Of a stretch of DNA of 25,000 nucleotides, positions 1-7,772 are shown piece by piece. The notes under the pieces are model-generated. The model saw only the letters and a list, made by a program, of their open reading frames with translations. It had not been told where the DNA came from and ran no database searches. Made by a program: the position numbers and the translations under genes. Position 1 is the first letter of the stretch, and each line of letters begins with the position of its first letter. The DNA comes from Prorocentrum cordatum (Eukaryota; Sar; Dinophyceae; Prorocentrales; Prorocentraceae): positions 10,001 through 35,000 of the forward strand of contig CAUYUJ010021054.1 of assembly GCA_963575745.1 (NCBI GenBank), read 5' to 3'.

Positions 1-123
1 AACAGCTCGCGAGACGAAGAACCGGCACCAGGGACCTCCGGGGCCCACGCACCGAAGAGTTCCTGGAGCGGCCGGCTGTCTGGGCCTGTCCCTCCCGCGC
101 GGCGGCTCGACACGCCAACCCTC

Positions 124-277
124 ACCAGCCTGGAACATATCCCTACCCCTATGCTGGGCACCTCCTCATCACGATGCCAATCTTAGGGAGTTCCTTATGT
201 CTTGAGGGCGGATCCCTAAGATTGTCATCGCCTCTTGGCGTGCCAATCTTATGGATAGGGATACGTTCGAGGCTGGT
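124..277 (+). mobile_element. Foldback/MITE-like element, family A, copy 1
   Basis: A 154-bp non-coding element. It begins accagcctggaacatatccc and ends gatacgttcgaggctggt, so its two ends are inverted repeats of each other. The interior also folds: ccaatcttaggga and tccctaagattg alternate in opposite orientation. The same sequence recurs inverted at 774-927 and truncated at 8946-9051, which defines a repeat family. It codes for nothing visible, as expected of a non-autonomous element. No clean target-site duplication was found. Read outward, both ends give ggctg followed by gtaaa or gtgag, which looks like a splice donor. Confidence 0.75.
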
Positions 278-418
278 AAAACCACCTCCCGGCGGCCCCC
301 AAGGCGTCCACGTCCCGAGCCCCTCCCAGCCCGCCCGCCACGTGGAGCGGAGCGGTGCGCTGTCCGCTTGCAGGGTGCATCGCGTCGCCGCGGCCGCCGC
401 GCGTGCGGAGCAGAAGTT
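278..418. other. GC-rich spacer, no supported gene
   Basis: This is GC-rich unique sequence between the first family A element and the CTC tract. Several frames are open by composition only. No domain or splice pair could be supported. Confidence 0.4.
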
Positions 419-446
419 CCTCCTCCTCCTCCTCCTCCTCCTCCTC

Positions 447-481
<35 letters not shown>

Positions 482-624
482 TCTCCCCCCTCCTCCTCCT
501 CCTCCTCCTCCTCCTCCTCCTCCTCCTCCTCCTCCTCCTCCTCCTCCTCCTCCTCCTCCCTCCTCCTCCTCCTCCTCCTCCTCCTCCTCCTCCTCCTCCT
601 CCTCCTCCTCCTCCTCCTCCTCCC
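419..624. repeat. CTC trinucleotide microsatellite, interrupted by a poly-C run
   Basis: About 205 bp of CTC/TCC repeats, broken near 470-490 by a run of C with short CT pieces. It lies almost centrally between the two inverted family A elements. All three forward frames stay open as poly-Ser, poly-Pro or poly-Leu, which reflects composition only. The strand is purely pyrimidine, so it could form triplex DNA. Confidence 0.97.
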
Positions 625-773
625 CGCGAGGGCGCGGGCCTCGCGCTGCCCGCCGCCCAGGACCCCAAGTGCGAGCCCGTGGTCCAAGGCCGCCCGCTGC
701 CCGCCGCCGCGGTCTGGCTCCGGCGGCGCCGGCCGCGGCCTCGAGCCTGGCGCCCGGCCTTCTCCTGCAGTTT
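625..773 (+). other. GC-rich spacer with a possible short exon
   Basis: This sequence runs from the CTC tract to the second family A element. One forward frame reads as AAQDPKCEPVVQGRPLPAAA with strong GC bias at third positions, which could be exonic. The frame has no start codon outside the microsatellite and no recognisable domain. It runs directly into the mobile element, so the exon reading is weak. Confidence 0.2.
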
Positions 774-927
774 ACCAGCCTCGAACGTATCCCTATCCCT
801 ATGATTGACACGCCAAAAGGCGATGACAATCTTAGGGATTCGCCCTCAAAAAATAAGGGAATCCCTAAGATTGGCACCGTGATGAGGAGGTGCCCAGCAT
901 AGGGACAGGGGTATGTTCCAGGCTGGT
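774..927 (-). mobile_element. Foldback/MITE-like element, family A, copy 2 (inverted)
   Basis: This 154-bp element is the reverse complement of copy 1, matching along its full length at roughly nine bases in ten by eye. Its ends are accagcctcgaacgtatccc and ggggtatgttccaggctggt. With copy 1 it forms a 0.8-kb inverted repeat around the CTC tract. The right junction reads ctggtaagcag, another donor-like string. Confidence 0.75.
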
Positions 928-985
928 AAGCAGCGTCGGAAGTCGGTAGGATCAAAGGGATCCAGCCTCCCAGGCGTCAAGCAGC

Positions 986-1212
986 GGCGAAGCGTCTTGG
1001 CTTGCCTATAGACCCACCAAGGGATGTTCTAAGAACCTTGTGGGTGGTCTGCACGAAATGTTCTTGGAACATTTCTGGCTGAGACTGTTTTGTTTTAGCA
1101 CAGCTGGTTTATATGTTCTAAGAACATGGTCTGTCTTATTAAACAACCTTGGGTTCTAAGAAGATTTCGTGGGAGGCCTATAGGAATGCCGGGACGGTCG
1201 GTCCCTGCTCAA
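986..1212 (+). repeat. Dispersed ~225-bp repeat, family C, copy 1
   Basis: This block runs from ggcgaagcgtcttggcttgc to ggtcggtccctgctcaa and recurs at 18288-18508 in the same orientation. The last 31 bases, including aggaatgccgggacggtcgg, are identical in the two copies, while the middle has diverged. Inside are four palindromic motifs of the type gttctaagaac. The other copy interrupts a PPR pseudogene, so the unit is probably mobile. No coding frame is seen. Confidence 0.65.
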
Positions 1213-1214
1213 AG

Positions 1215-1384
1215 GTGGGGTCTGAGCGGACGAGGCCAGAGGATCGCGCCGCATCGGCGATGCGGCTCGAGGTGGAACCCGATGTTCTCTCCGATGTATC
1301 GCCGACGTCGCCAGTGCATCGGCTATGCAGCGTCGATGCGGCGCGATCCTCCGACCCCGTCTGCTCGAACCCCATCCGGGAGGC
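1215..1384 (+). mobile_element. Foldback element, family B, older copy
   Basis: The left arm ggggtctgagcggacgaggc continues to gaggatcgcgccgcat. It is matched inverted by the right arm atgcggcgcgatcctccgac, which continues to gaacccc, over about 38 bp. The interior (atcggcgatgcggctcgagg, then cccgatgttctctccgatg) resembles the interior of the better preserved copy at 6695-6935. The outermost part of the left arm is missing. Just beyond the right arm, 1379-1422 resembles another left arm of the same family, so there may once have been a tandem pair. Confidence 0.6.
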
Positions 1385-1422
1385 CCCCAGATGGGTACGG
1401 AGAGAATGGGGACGAAGATTCC

Positions 1423-2040
1423 GGTTCCTGTCCGTTTTCGGACGGGCCTCGCTGTCGGTGTCGCCGCGGACTCTGTGTGCATTCGAGACGCGGGGCCGCC
1501 CGCCTAACGGATGCCGCCGGTGGCTTCTGTCGCCCGTTCGTCGCCGTGGAGCAGCGTGGTTCGGAGGCAAGCGGGTCCTGAGGTGTTTCGCCGCTTCCGG
1601 CCCTCCACAGGCCCCAGGGCTGACAGCGAACGACTCGGGATGACGCGCTGGCCCCTGGGGTCCGGGGCTCGGTCCCCTCAGGGCACGCATCCTTCCTCCC
1701 AGCCTTCTGCGCACGGCGCTTGGGCCTCGAGGGCCGTGGGGTTGAGCGACGAGGGGCCGGCCTTTCTCGGGCGTGTTTGCCATCCTCCTCGCAGCTTGCC
1801 CCCTGCTGCTCGGCGGCCGCACCACTTCGGGCCTCCCCTCGGGTTGCACCGCCCCCTTCTCGGCACCGACGTCGGGCACGGACTCCCTCGAGGCTCGAGG
1901 GGTCGAGCTTCGATGTCACAGGCTTTTGTGCTGTCCTTGGGAGGCCCCGGGAGGCCTCTCGTCGCCAAAAACTGGATCCGCCTCTGCCCGAGCGCGCCCC
2001 GTGATGGGCCCAGGGGCCGATCTTCGACCGCCCGACCCAG
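1423..2040. other. GC-rich intergenic stretch, nothing recognised
   Basis: GC-rich sequence in which many frames are open on both strands by composition. No frame shows a domain, hydrophobic segment or convincing start. No inverted or tandem repeat of note was seen. Confidence 0.4.
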
Positions 2041-2210
2041 ACCCCTTACAGTCAACCCGCATAGGATTTTTAAAGATATAGGATTTTCAATACATGATGA
2101 ATCAATGAGAAAATCGATGCATGAACTCATGCTTGTTTTTAATACTAAATCCCTTCACTTCTAATACATGATCCGCACGCAGAGCATGTATTAAAAACGG
2201 GCAAGCTTCC
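2041..2210. repeat. AT-rich island with nested inverted repeats
   Basis: An abrupt AT-rich patch in GC-rich surroundings. taatacatg (about 2162-2170) pairs with catgtatta (2186-2194). Further out, gcttgtttttaatac (2132-2146) pairs with gtattaaaaac followed by caagc (2190-2208). The opening also has two tataggatttt-type direct repeats. It could be the remains of a small foldback transposon. Confidence 0.45.
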
Positions 2211-2355
2211 CGAGGGTACCCTTTGCATCCTTGCCCCTTCGGCCCCTCCCTGGCGACCTTCGCGGGCCAGCCTCGCTCGAAGAACGTCATTCTTGGCCCT
2301 CCGAGGCCCTTGCATCCCTGTCGCGCATCCCTGTGATACGGGCTGCCTGTAGTCA

Positions 2356-2402
2356 GGTTGCACCTCCTGGCGATTTTTTTTTTGCCGCCAGGAGGTGCAA
2401 CC
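2356..2402. repeat. Perfect 17-bp hairpin with T-rich loop
   Basis: ggttgcacctcctggcg at 2356-2372 is followed by a loop containing ten T and then its exact complement cgccaggaggtgcaacc at 2386-2402. No gene ends here, so there is no reason to call it a terminator. It may be one end of the repeat cluster that follows immediately. Confidence 0.85.
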
Positions 2403-2406
2403 TCAG

Positions 2407-2500
2407 GGTCAGCGTTTTTTGTCAGGGTCAGCGTTTTCTTGAGACGCACCCCAGGGTCAAGAAAACGCACCAAAGGGTGCGTTTTCTTGAAACGCACCTC
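2407..2500. repeat. Short direct and inverted repeat cluster (gcgttttcttgaRacgcacc)
   Basis: cagggtcagcgtttt occurs twice in tandem. gcgttttcttgagacgcacc (2431-2450) recurs 48 bp later as gcgttttcttgaaacgcacc. tcaagaaaacgcacc (2457-2471) and ggtgcgttttcttga (2476-2490) form a perfect 15-bp hairpin with a 4-base loop. It is compact, non-coding and adjoins the 2356-2402 hairpin. Confidence 0.8.
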
Positions 2501-3190
2501 AGACTCAGCGCTTTTTGTCGCCTCACGCGCCTTGACAACGGACCGGACCGACGGTGCTCTCGGTGCTCGTCCTCCTTGGAGGCCGCTCGCGGACCCCGGG
2601 GCCGTCGGAGACGATGACGCGGGGCGGCGGGGCTGTCTCTGGGAGGAGGAGGAGGAGGAGGAGGAGGAGGAGGAGGAGGAGGAGGAGGAGGAGGAGGAGG
2701 AGGAGGAGGAGGGGTGGGAGGTGGCCCAGAGGTCCGGGGACTGGGGCTCCGCATCTTGCGGCGATTTGAGGCCAGGCAGCCTAATCCGCCAAGTTTTTGG
2801 GATTTTCCCCGATTCGCGCCGTCCACGTTTCTCTGACGGGGTTCAGGAGAGCGTGTCGTATTCTAATGGCGTGTGCATGATTGGGCTCGCTGGGTAAGGT
2901 GGGTGGGTTGGTGGGTAGCCGTTTTTTTGCCACCTTGGAAGTATTTATTGACCTCTAATTGTTTTGCCGGCATGTTACACGGCACGCGCACGTGAATACC
3001 CCAGCTTTTCTGGCCCAGATGGGGATCTAGAGGCCGAAAGGCGTCGCCATCAAGGAAGAGATTGAGATTGTGAACGCACCAAAAGATAGTCCTAGACCTC
3101 CTTGTGTCGGGGGAAGATCACAACGGATTTTTTTTGTGGTTATTCGGCGCCCGCGGACCCTCACCAGGCCTCAGGACGGTCACCTGAATA
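2501..3190. other. Intergenic, contains a GAG microsatellite
   Basis: Apart from the GAG tract at 2642-2712 no feature is supported. Open frames crossing the tract owe their length to it. The part after 2900 has short T-runs and lower GC but no repeat or motif that I recognise. Confidence 0.4.
2642..2712. repeat. GAG trinucleotide microsatellite
   Basis: About 71 bp of uninterrupted gga/gag repeats, encoding poly-Glu, poly-Arg or poly-Gly on the plus strand depending on frame. It is the purine-strand counterpart of the CTC tracts elsewhere in the window. Confidence 0.97.
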
Positions 3191-3191
3191 G

Positions 3192-3386
3192 CTCGGGATC
3201 AAATTGTCACCGCCCACCACACCATCCCAACCCAACCCGAAGGCCCCGATTCGCCCTCCATTTCCAGTGGGGGGGGTCGGGGAACACTGAAAAAACACGT
3301 GTGTAGCTCGTACCCTCCAAACCCGAAGTGCGGGTCTTCGGCTTAGGTTGGGGTGGCCTGGCAGGTAGTCAAATTGCCCCCCAGGG
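3192..3386. repeat. Imperfect foldback, about 200 bp
   Basis: ccatcccaacccaacccgaa (from 3222) is matched inverted by the stretch cgggtcttcggcttaggttg then gggtgg (3331-3356) at about 22 of 26 positions. Weaker complementarity continues outward to the caaattg strings on both sides. The loop holds a run of G. It is probably an eroded small foldback element with no coding content. Confidence 0.4.
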
Positions 3387-4199
3387 GAAGGGGGTCGAAC
3401 CCTCCAGCCCGCATTGCGAAAGTCCTGGCGCTGGAAGTCTGAGCGCGACCCGGCCCATGCATCCTGCTCTTTGGTTGCGCTTCCATGGAGGTTAAGCTCT
3501 AGTGTAGACAGGGCCAAAGGTTAGTGCCTGTGGGTCCATTTCGTTGCCCATCGGTCGTTTAAAGTATGTATTTTTTGATTATCAGATTCCAATCTACTTT
3601 GAGCGCCTTCCTACTTCAATGATCGAGTGATTTTCTTTCTTTTCGCCACTACAGGAGGCGGGCGGAAACCCATTCTGCGTCAACGCCTTCCTACTTCGTG
3701 TTTCTACCTACTTCTTCCGACCGATGGCTAAAGATCACGACGTCTGGGGTCGGTGGAACTTCCTTGGCAGCAGTCCAGCCCTATCTAGCCAAGTCCGGCT
3801 CAATGTGGCTTACTGATCTGGCCTGTCCATCTGGTAGTCGCGGCGCCACTCAGCCCATCATCCTCTCAGGTGGCTTCTCCTGGGAGGTTGGATTGGTCCT
3901 CGGCCTGGGGAACTCTTGGGTGTAAATTGAGCCTGATCCGACCCAGTCCAGAATCTGAGCTCCGAGTTGTGTCCGAAAGGGCCTCAGGATGTGCCACGGA
4001 ACTCCACCAGCCCCGACTTCCTCCTCCATCCTCCTGCCCAACGTCCCCACCCTGCGACTTCGGCTCTCAACCGCATGTTTGTCTCACATGTACTTCGTGA
4101 ATCCGTGAATGCACTCCAGCACGGTAGGGATTCCTCCTCATACCCCCGTCTTTATGTTCCTCCTTCCTCCTTCGTGGCTCCTCGTGGACCGCACTTGAA
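3387..4199 (+). other. Intergenic, one possible splice acceptor
   Basis: No gene is supported. At about 3630-3653 a pyrimidine-rich stretch ends in cgccactacag, which has the look of a 3' splice site, but the following sequence has no convincing open frame. The 15-mer cgccttcctacttc plus one base occurs twice, near 3605 and 3684. The remainder is unremarkable. Confidence 0.3.
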
Positions 4200-4316
4200 T
4201 CGAAATTTCCTCCACATCCCTCTCTCCATCCTTCCTCCCTTCCCCTCTCCCGTCCCTCTCTCTCCCTTCCCTTCCATCTCCCTTCCCTTCCCTCTCCTCC
4301 GCCCCCTCTCTCCCAA
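4200..4316. repeat. Pyrimidine-rich low-complexity tract
   Basis: About 115 bp of C and T blocks (tccctctctccatccttcct and similar) without a fixed period. It precedes the large CTC array by about 180 bp. Open frames here are compositional. Confidence 0.8.
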
Positions 4317-4491
4317 GGCTCGAAGAAATATGCATGGGATCGGGAGTCCACGCTGGTCGAGTTCAGCCTCTTGGAGGGTACCAGCTGTACACCTACACCG
4401 ATCCTGGCCCCACGGGTCCTGCGCCCAGGGCGTACACACCGATCGCGGGCCCGGGATGTGCCTGGCAGCCGGCGTTTTTTTTTCGTCGTCG

Positions 4492-5174
4492 TCCTCCTCC
4501 TCCTCCTCCTCCGCCCCTCCTCCTCCTCCTCCTCCTCCTCCTCCTCCTCCTCCTCCCCTCCTCCTCCTCCCTCCTCCTCCTCCCCTCCTCCTCCTCCTCC
4601 TCCTCCTCCGTCCTCCTCCTCCTCCTCCTCCTCTCCTCCTCCTCCTCCTCCTCCTCCTCCTCCTCTCTCCTCCTCCGTCCTCCGTCCTCCTCCTCCTCCT
4701 CCTCCTCCTCCGCCCTCCTCCTCCTCCTCCTCCTCCTCCTCCTCCTCTCCTCCTCCTCCTCCTCCTCCTCCTCCCCTCCTCCCCCTCCTCCTCTTCCTCC
4801 TCCCTCCTCCTCCTCCTCCTCCTCCTCCTCCTCCTCCGTCCTCCTCCTCTCCTCCTTCTCCCCTCCTCCTCCTCCTCTCCTCCTCCTCCTCCTCCTCCTC
4901 CTCCTCCTCCTCCGTCCTCCTCCGTCCTCCTCCTCCCCTCCTCCTCCTCCCTCCTCCTCCTCCTCCTCCTCCTCCTCCTCCTCCTCCTCCTCCTCCTCCT
5001 CCTCCTCCTCCTCCTCCTCCTCCTCCTCCTCCTCCTCCTCCTCCTCCTCCCCCTCCTCCTCCTCCGTCCTCCTCCCCCTCCTCCTCCTCCTCCTCCTCCT
5101 CCTCCTCCTCCTCCTCCTCCTCCTCCTCCTCCTCCTCCTCCTCCTCCTCCTCCTCCTCCTCCTCCTCCTCCTCC
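4492..5174. repeat. Very long CTC trinucleotide array (about 683 bp)
   Basis: An almost pure pyrimidine strand of CTC repeats with phase breaks (cccctcc, ctctcc) and recurring ccgtcc interruptions in the first 600 bp. The final 110 bp or so are pure. The pattern of old interrupted and young pure segments suggests growth from the right end. All frames are open as poly-Ser, Pro or Leu, and as poly-Glu, Arg or Gly on the minus strand, so none is evidence of a gene. Confidence 0.98.
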
Positions 5175-5494
5175 CACCTTCCACATCGTCCTCCCCCCCC
5201 CCTCCACCTCCGCCCTCCTGCCCTGCTCCTGGCGGCGCCCGCCTGGCCGCGGAGCCGCCGCCGCGCGGGGGGAGCTCATGGCCGAAGCGGTCCCCTCCGA
5301 GAGCGCACGCGCCGCCGGGCTGCGCGGCGAGCACCCGCGACGCGGAGCACCGCCGGGCGCCCGCCTCCGCCCCCCCGGGCCGCCTCCGCCCCCGGGGCTC
5401 GCAGGCGACGCGCCGAGCAACGACGACGGGGCCCCCGTGTTCCTCGGGACGCGCAAGCACTACACGGAGCCGCCGCCGGGCCACAAGAGCCGAG
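5175..5494 (+). other. Possible exon between two microsatellites, function unknown
   Basis: In one forward frame the sequence reads AAEAVPSESARAAGLRGE-like text and, near its end, GDAPSNDDGAPVFLGTRKHY followed by TEPPPGHKSRG, less biased than the flanking homopolymers. It might be a real exon. There is no start codon or splice pair that I can defend, no domain is recognised, and it merges into the GGA array. Composition alone could also explain it. Confidence 0.22.
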
Positions 5495-5664
5495 GGAGGA
5501 GGAGGAGGAGGAGGAGGAGGAGGAGGAGGAGGAGGAGGAGGAGGAGGAGGAGGAGGGAGGAGGAGGAGGAGGAGGAGGAGGAGGAGGAGGAGGAGGGGGA
5601 AGGAAGCGAGGAGGAGGGAGAAGGGAGGGAGGAGGGAGAGGCGAGGGAGGAGGGAAGAGGAGCC
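5495..5664. repeat. GGA trinucleotide array with degenerate tail
   Basis: Roughly 100 bp of gga/gag repeats followed by 65 bp of irregular purine sequence (gaagggagggaggagggag). It is the purine-strand counterpart of the CTC array 320 bp upstream, so the two tracts could pair with each other. Confidence 0.95.
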
Positions 5665-6136
5665 TGGGGGTCTTTCAGCCGTCGTCTGCGCTCGAAGACG
5701 GTTCTGGGCAGCAGCGCGCGGAGCTCCACTGGGCTTTCTTGGGCCATTGCCAGGCCCCCCTCCCTGCACCCCCATCCCGAGCTCGTTGAGCCCGCCGAGT
5801 GTTTTGTTTGTTTTTGTTGTGTGTGTGTGTGTGAGTACGGTCCTTCCCGGCGGCTCGCCTGGGCGATTGCCTCTGGCGATTTTGGGTCATTCCGCTGCCT
5901 TGCACTCTCCTCCCTTACTTGCATCTCGTCCAGGCTGCTGGCCTCACTGCGCGCCCTCTTGTTGCCCTCGGGAGTCACTCTGCACCCACGCTGCCCATGC
6001 CCGGGTATGCGCACCGCATGGTCGATCCGATGGGTTCCCTGCCCTTCTTTGAGGGGCTGGCCGCGCACGCGCGCTCCTTTCGCTTTGGGGCTTTCTCAGC
6101 CTCGACGCTGCGCGCGGGGCCGCGACCGCCGAAAAA
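5665..6136. other. Intergenic, short GT run, no gene supported
   Basis: A 20-bp GT run lies near 5814-5834. Otherwise this is mixed GC-rich sequence. Frames are open on both strands without any recognisable domain. Confidence 0.35.
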
Positions 6137-6329
6137 GTGTGAATGTGTGTGTGTGTGTGGGTGTGGGTGTGGGTGTGGGTGTGGATTTGTGTGTGTGTGT
6201 GTGTGTGAGAGAGTGTTTGTTTGTGTGTGTGAGAGTGTGTTTGTGTTTGTGTGTGTGTGTGTCAGCGTGTATGTGGGTGTGAGTGTGTGTGTGTGTGTAG
6301 GTGTGGATGTGGGTGTGTGTGTGTGTGGT
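6137..6329. repeat. Compound GT/GGGTGT dinucleotide array
   Basis: About 190 bp of gtgtgt interrupted by gggtgt, gagagt and tttgtt units. Both strands stay open (Cys/Val-rich or Thr/His-rich), which is purely compositional. Confidence 0.97.
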
Positions 6330-6446
6330 CACGTCCTCCGCTCTTCCGCTCGACTTGCCCTATTTACGCCATTTGCTGTCACGAGTGTATGTGCGTGTGC
6401 TTATCCGCCGGACCAGTCGCCCTCTGCCCAGCCGCCGACGCAAAAC

Positions 6447-6493
6447 GTGTGTGTGTGTGTGGGTGTGTGGGTGTGTGGGTGTGTGGGTGCGTG
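6447..6493. repeat. GT array with gggtgt units
   Basis: About 47 bp of gtgtgtgtgt followed by gggtgtgtgggtgtgtgg. It is 120 bp from the preceding GT array and probably of the same origin. Confidence 0.95.
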
Positions 6494-6694
6494 TGCGGGC
6501 GACTGGGCCGTGATGCACTTCGCCCGCCTCTTGAGGCCCCGCCCATCGCCTCCACCAGCCAAGGGCGCGCGGAAGAGTGCACAGCATGCGTGCACACTGC
6601 AAAGGCCGTATGCAGCCTGTGCCGCCGACCCTGGAGGCGGGACCTCCCCGAGGACCCCCCCCTGGCGCCCTCCCCCCTCGGGACCCGCCTGTCC

Positions 6695-6935
6695 AGGCCT
6701 CCCAGATGGGGTCCGAGTAGATGGGGTCGAAGAATCACTCTGCATCGCCGATGCATCGGCGGTGCGGCTCGATGCGGAGCCCGATTTTCTTCACGCCGAC
6801 GCCGCTGACGCATCGCCGATGCATCGCCGATGCATCGTCGATGCATCGCCGATGCATCGTCGATGCATCGGTAATCAATCGGCGATGCGGCGCGATCCTC
6901 CGACCCCATCTACTCGGACCCTATCTGGGAGGCCT
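6695..6935. mobile_element. Foldback/MITE-like element, family B, well preserved
   Basis: A 241-bp element with long terminal inverted repeats. The left arm is aggcctcccagatggggtcc followed by gagtagatggggtcg. The right arm (6901-6935) is its complement with a single mismatch over 35 bp. Weaker complementarity continues inward for about 25 bp. The centre holds a 12-bp tandem repeat, gatgcatcgccg / gatgcatcgtcg, at about 6809-6871. No coding capacity is seen. A decayed relative lies at 1215-1384. The near-identical arms suggest recent activity, or arm-to-arm conversion. Confidence 0.8.
6809..6871. repeat. 12-bp tandem repeat inside family B element
   Basis: About five copies of gatgcatcg plus ccg or tcg. 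Each copy contains the palindrome gatgcatc, so the block can fold in several registers. The older family B copy lacks this expansion. Confidence 0.85.
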
Positions 6936-7637
6936 CGAACTTGGACCCTGGGGGGGGGGGCCGTTATCCTGATCCGGGACCGCATTCCCCCACCCACAGA
7001 CGGGACCCCGCCTGGGACCCCCCTTCAAGACTTCCCCCGTGCAGGGGGGACCGGGGACTCCCGGCCAGGGACCCCCCCCCCCCCCCTCCCCCCCTTCCCG
7101 TACCCCCCCCCCCCTACCCCTCCCCCTCCGTCATGGAAGGGAGAAGTTGTGGGAATCGCCTCAACCACGACGTTCTTTTCTCGGTTCGTTTCTAAATCTC
7201 ATTGGGACTGGCGACGACGATGACGAAGACGACGACGGTGTCTCATCCACGCCGAAGGGTCGGCGTATTTGATGGTGGAGGTTCGTTTGCATCCTATCAG
7301 CTTGGCCTTCCACTTCCTGTGAGTGCGCGACCTTTTTTTCGTCGTTCTTGAGGCTACGGGTCTGTCGAAGGCTGCGAAGATCTGACATCGTTTCTGATCG
7401 CGTGGATCTTATCTCACTCGTTTTTCTGTATTCCGATTCCCGCGCCGCTTTTCACACGGCTCGGGTTCTATCCCCGCTTTCAGTTGGTGCACTTGAACTA
7501 GCCTGGCAGGGGGGACCGACACGAAGTCAGATCCGAGGCCCCAGGGCCCGCCCGTGTCAAGATTCTACGGGGACGAGAAGGGTTCTGCTGTAGACGGGGT
7601 CTTGTTCCCAGGATCCCTCTGGCGCTCCTTACACATT
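6936..7637. other. Intergenic with G- and C-runs
   Basis: A run of ten G is near 6951 and several runs of 8 to 13 C lie at 7072-7125. The stretch at 7205-7240 encodes a short acidic run (GDDDDEDDDG) in one frame, without a supported exon around it. No other gene or repeat is seen. Confidence 0.4.
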
Positions 7638-7772
7638 CCAGGGTGCCCTGGGTTTCTTGGGTTTCGATGGTTTTGCCACGGGAAGCGAGACGTTCCCACG
7701 CCAAAAATCAATGGACTTCTTGGGGTCTCAGGGTTGGGTTTGTTGTGGAAGGTTTCTTGTGGACTGGCCTCC
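7638..7772 (+). repeat. Dispersed ~135-bp repeat, family D, copy 1
   Basis: It begins with ccagggtgccctgggtttct followed by tgggtttcgatggtt, and recurs at 10983-11116 with about 80 percent identity by eye. tctcagggttgggt lies near its other end. In both places it is followed within 50 bp by a ctgcag or ctactgcag string, as in a 3' splice site. No coding frame is shared. It may be a fragment of a retroelement 5' region, since the other copy lies in the LINE-containing insert. Confidence 0.6.

Noticed and set aside
149-955. Long open frames on both strands across the CTC tract, rich in Pro, Ser, Leu, Glu, Gly or Arg
   Set aside because: The frames are open because triplet repeats contain no stop codons. 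They also run through the family A mobile elements.
2356-2402. A rho-independent terminator
   Set aside because: The genome is eukaryotic, no gene ends here, and the T-run is in the loop rather than after the stem.
3967-6282. A 771-codon open frame on the plus strand
   Set aside because: Most of it is the CTC and GGA arrays and the GT array. Only the short part at 5175-5494 has mixed residues, and that part is listed separately as a weak exon candidate.
6096-6332. Thr/His-rich and Cys/Val-rich frames over GT arrays
   Set aside because: Dinucleotide repeats alone give these peptides. The same holds at 6447-6493 and 19941-20135.
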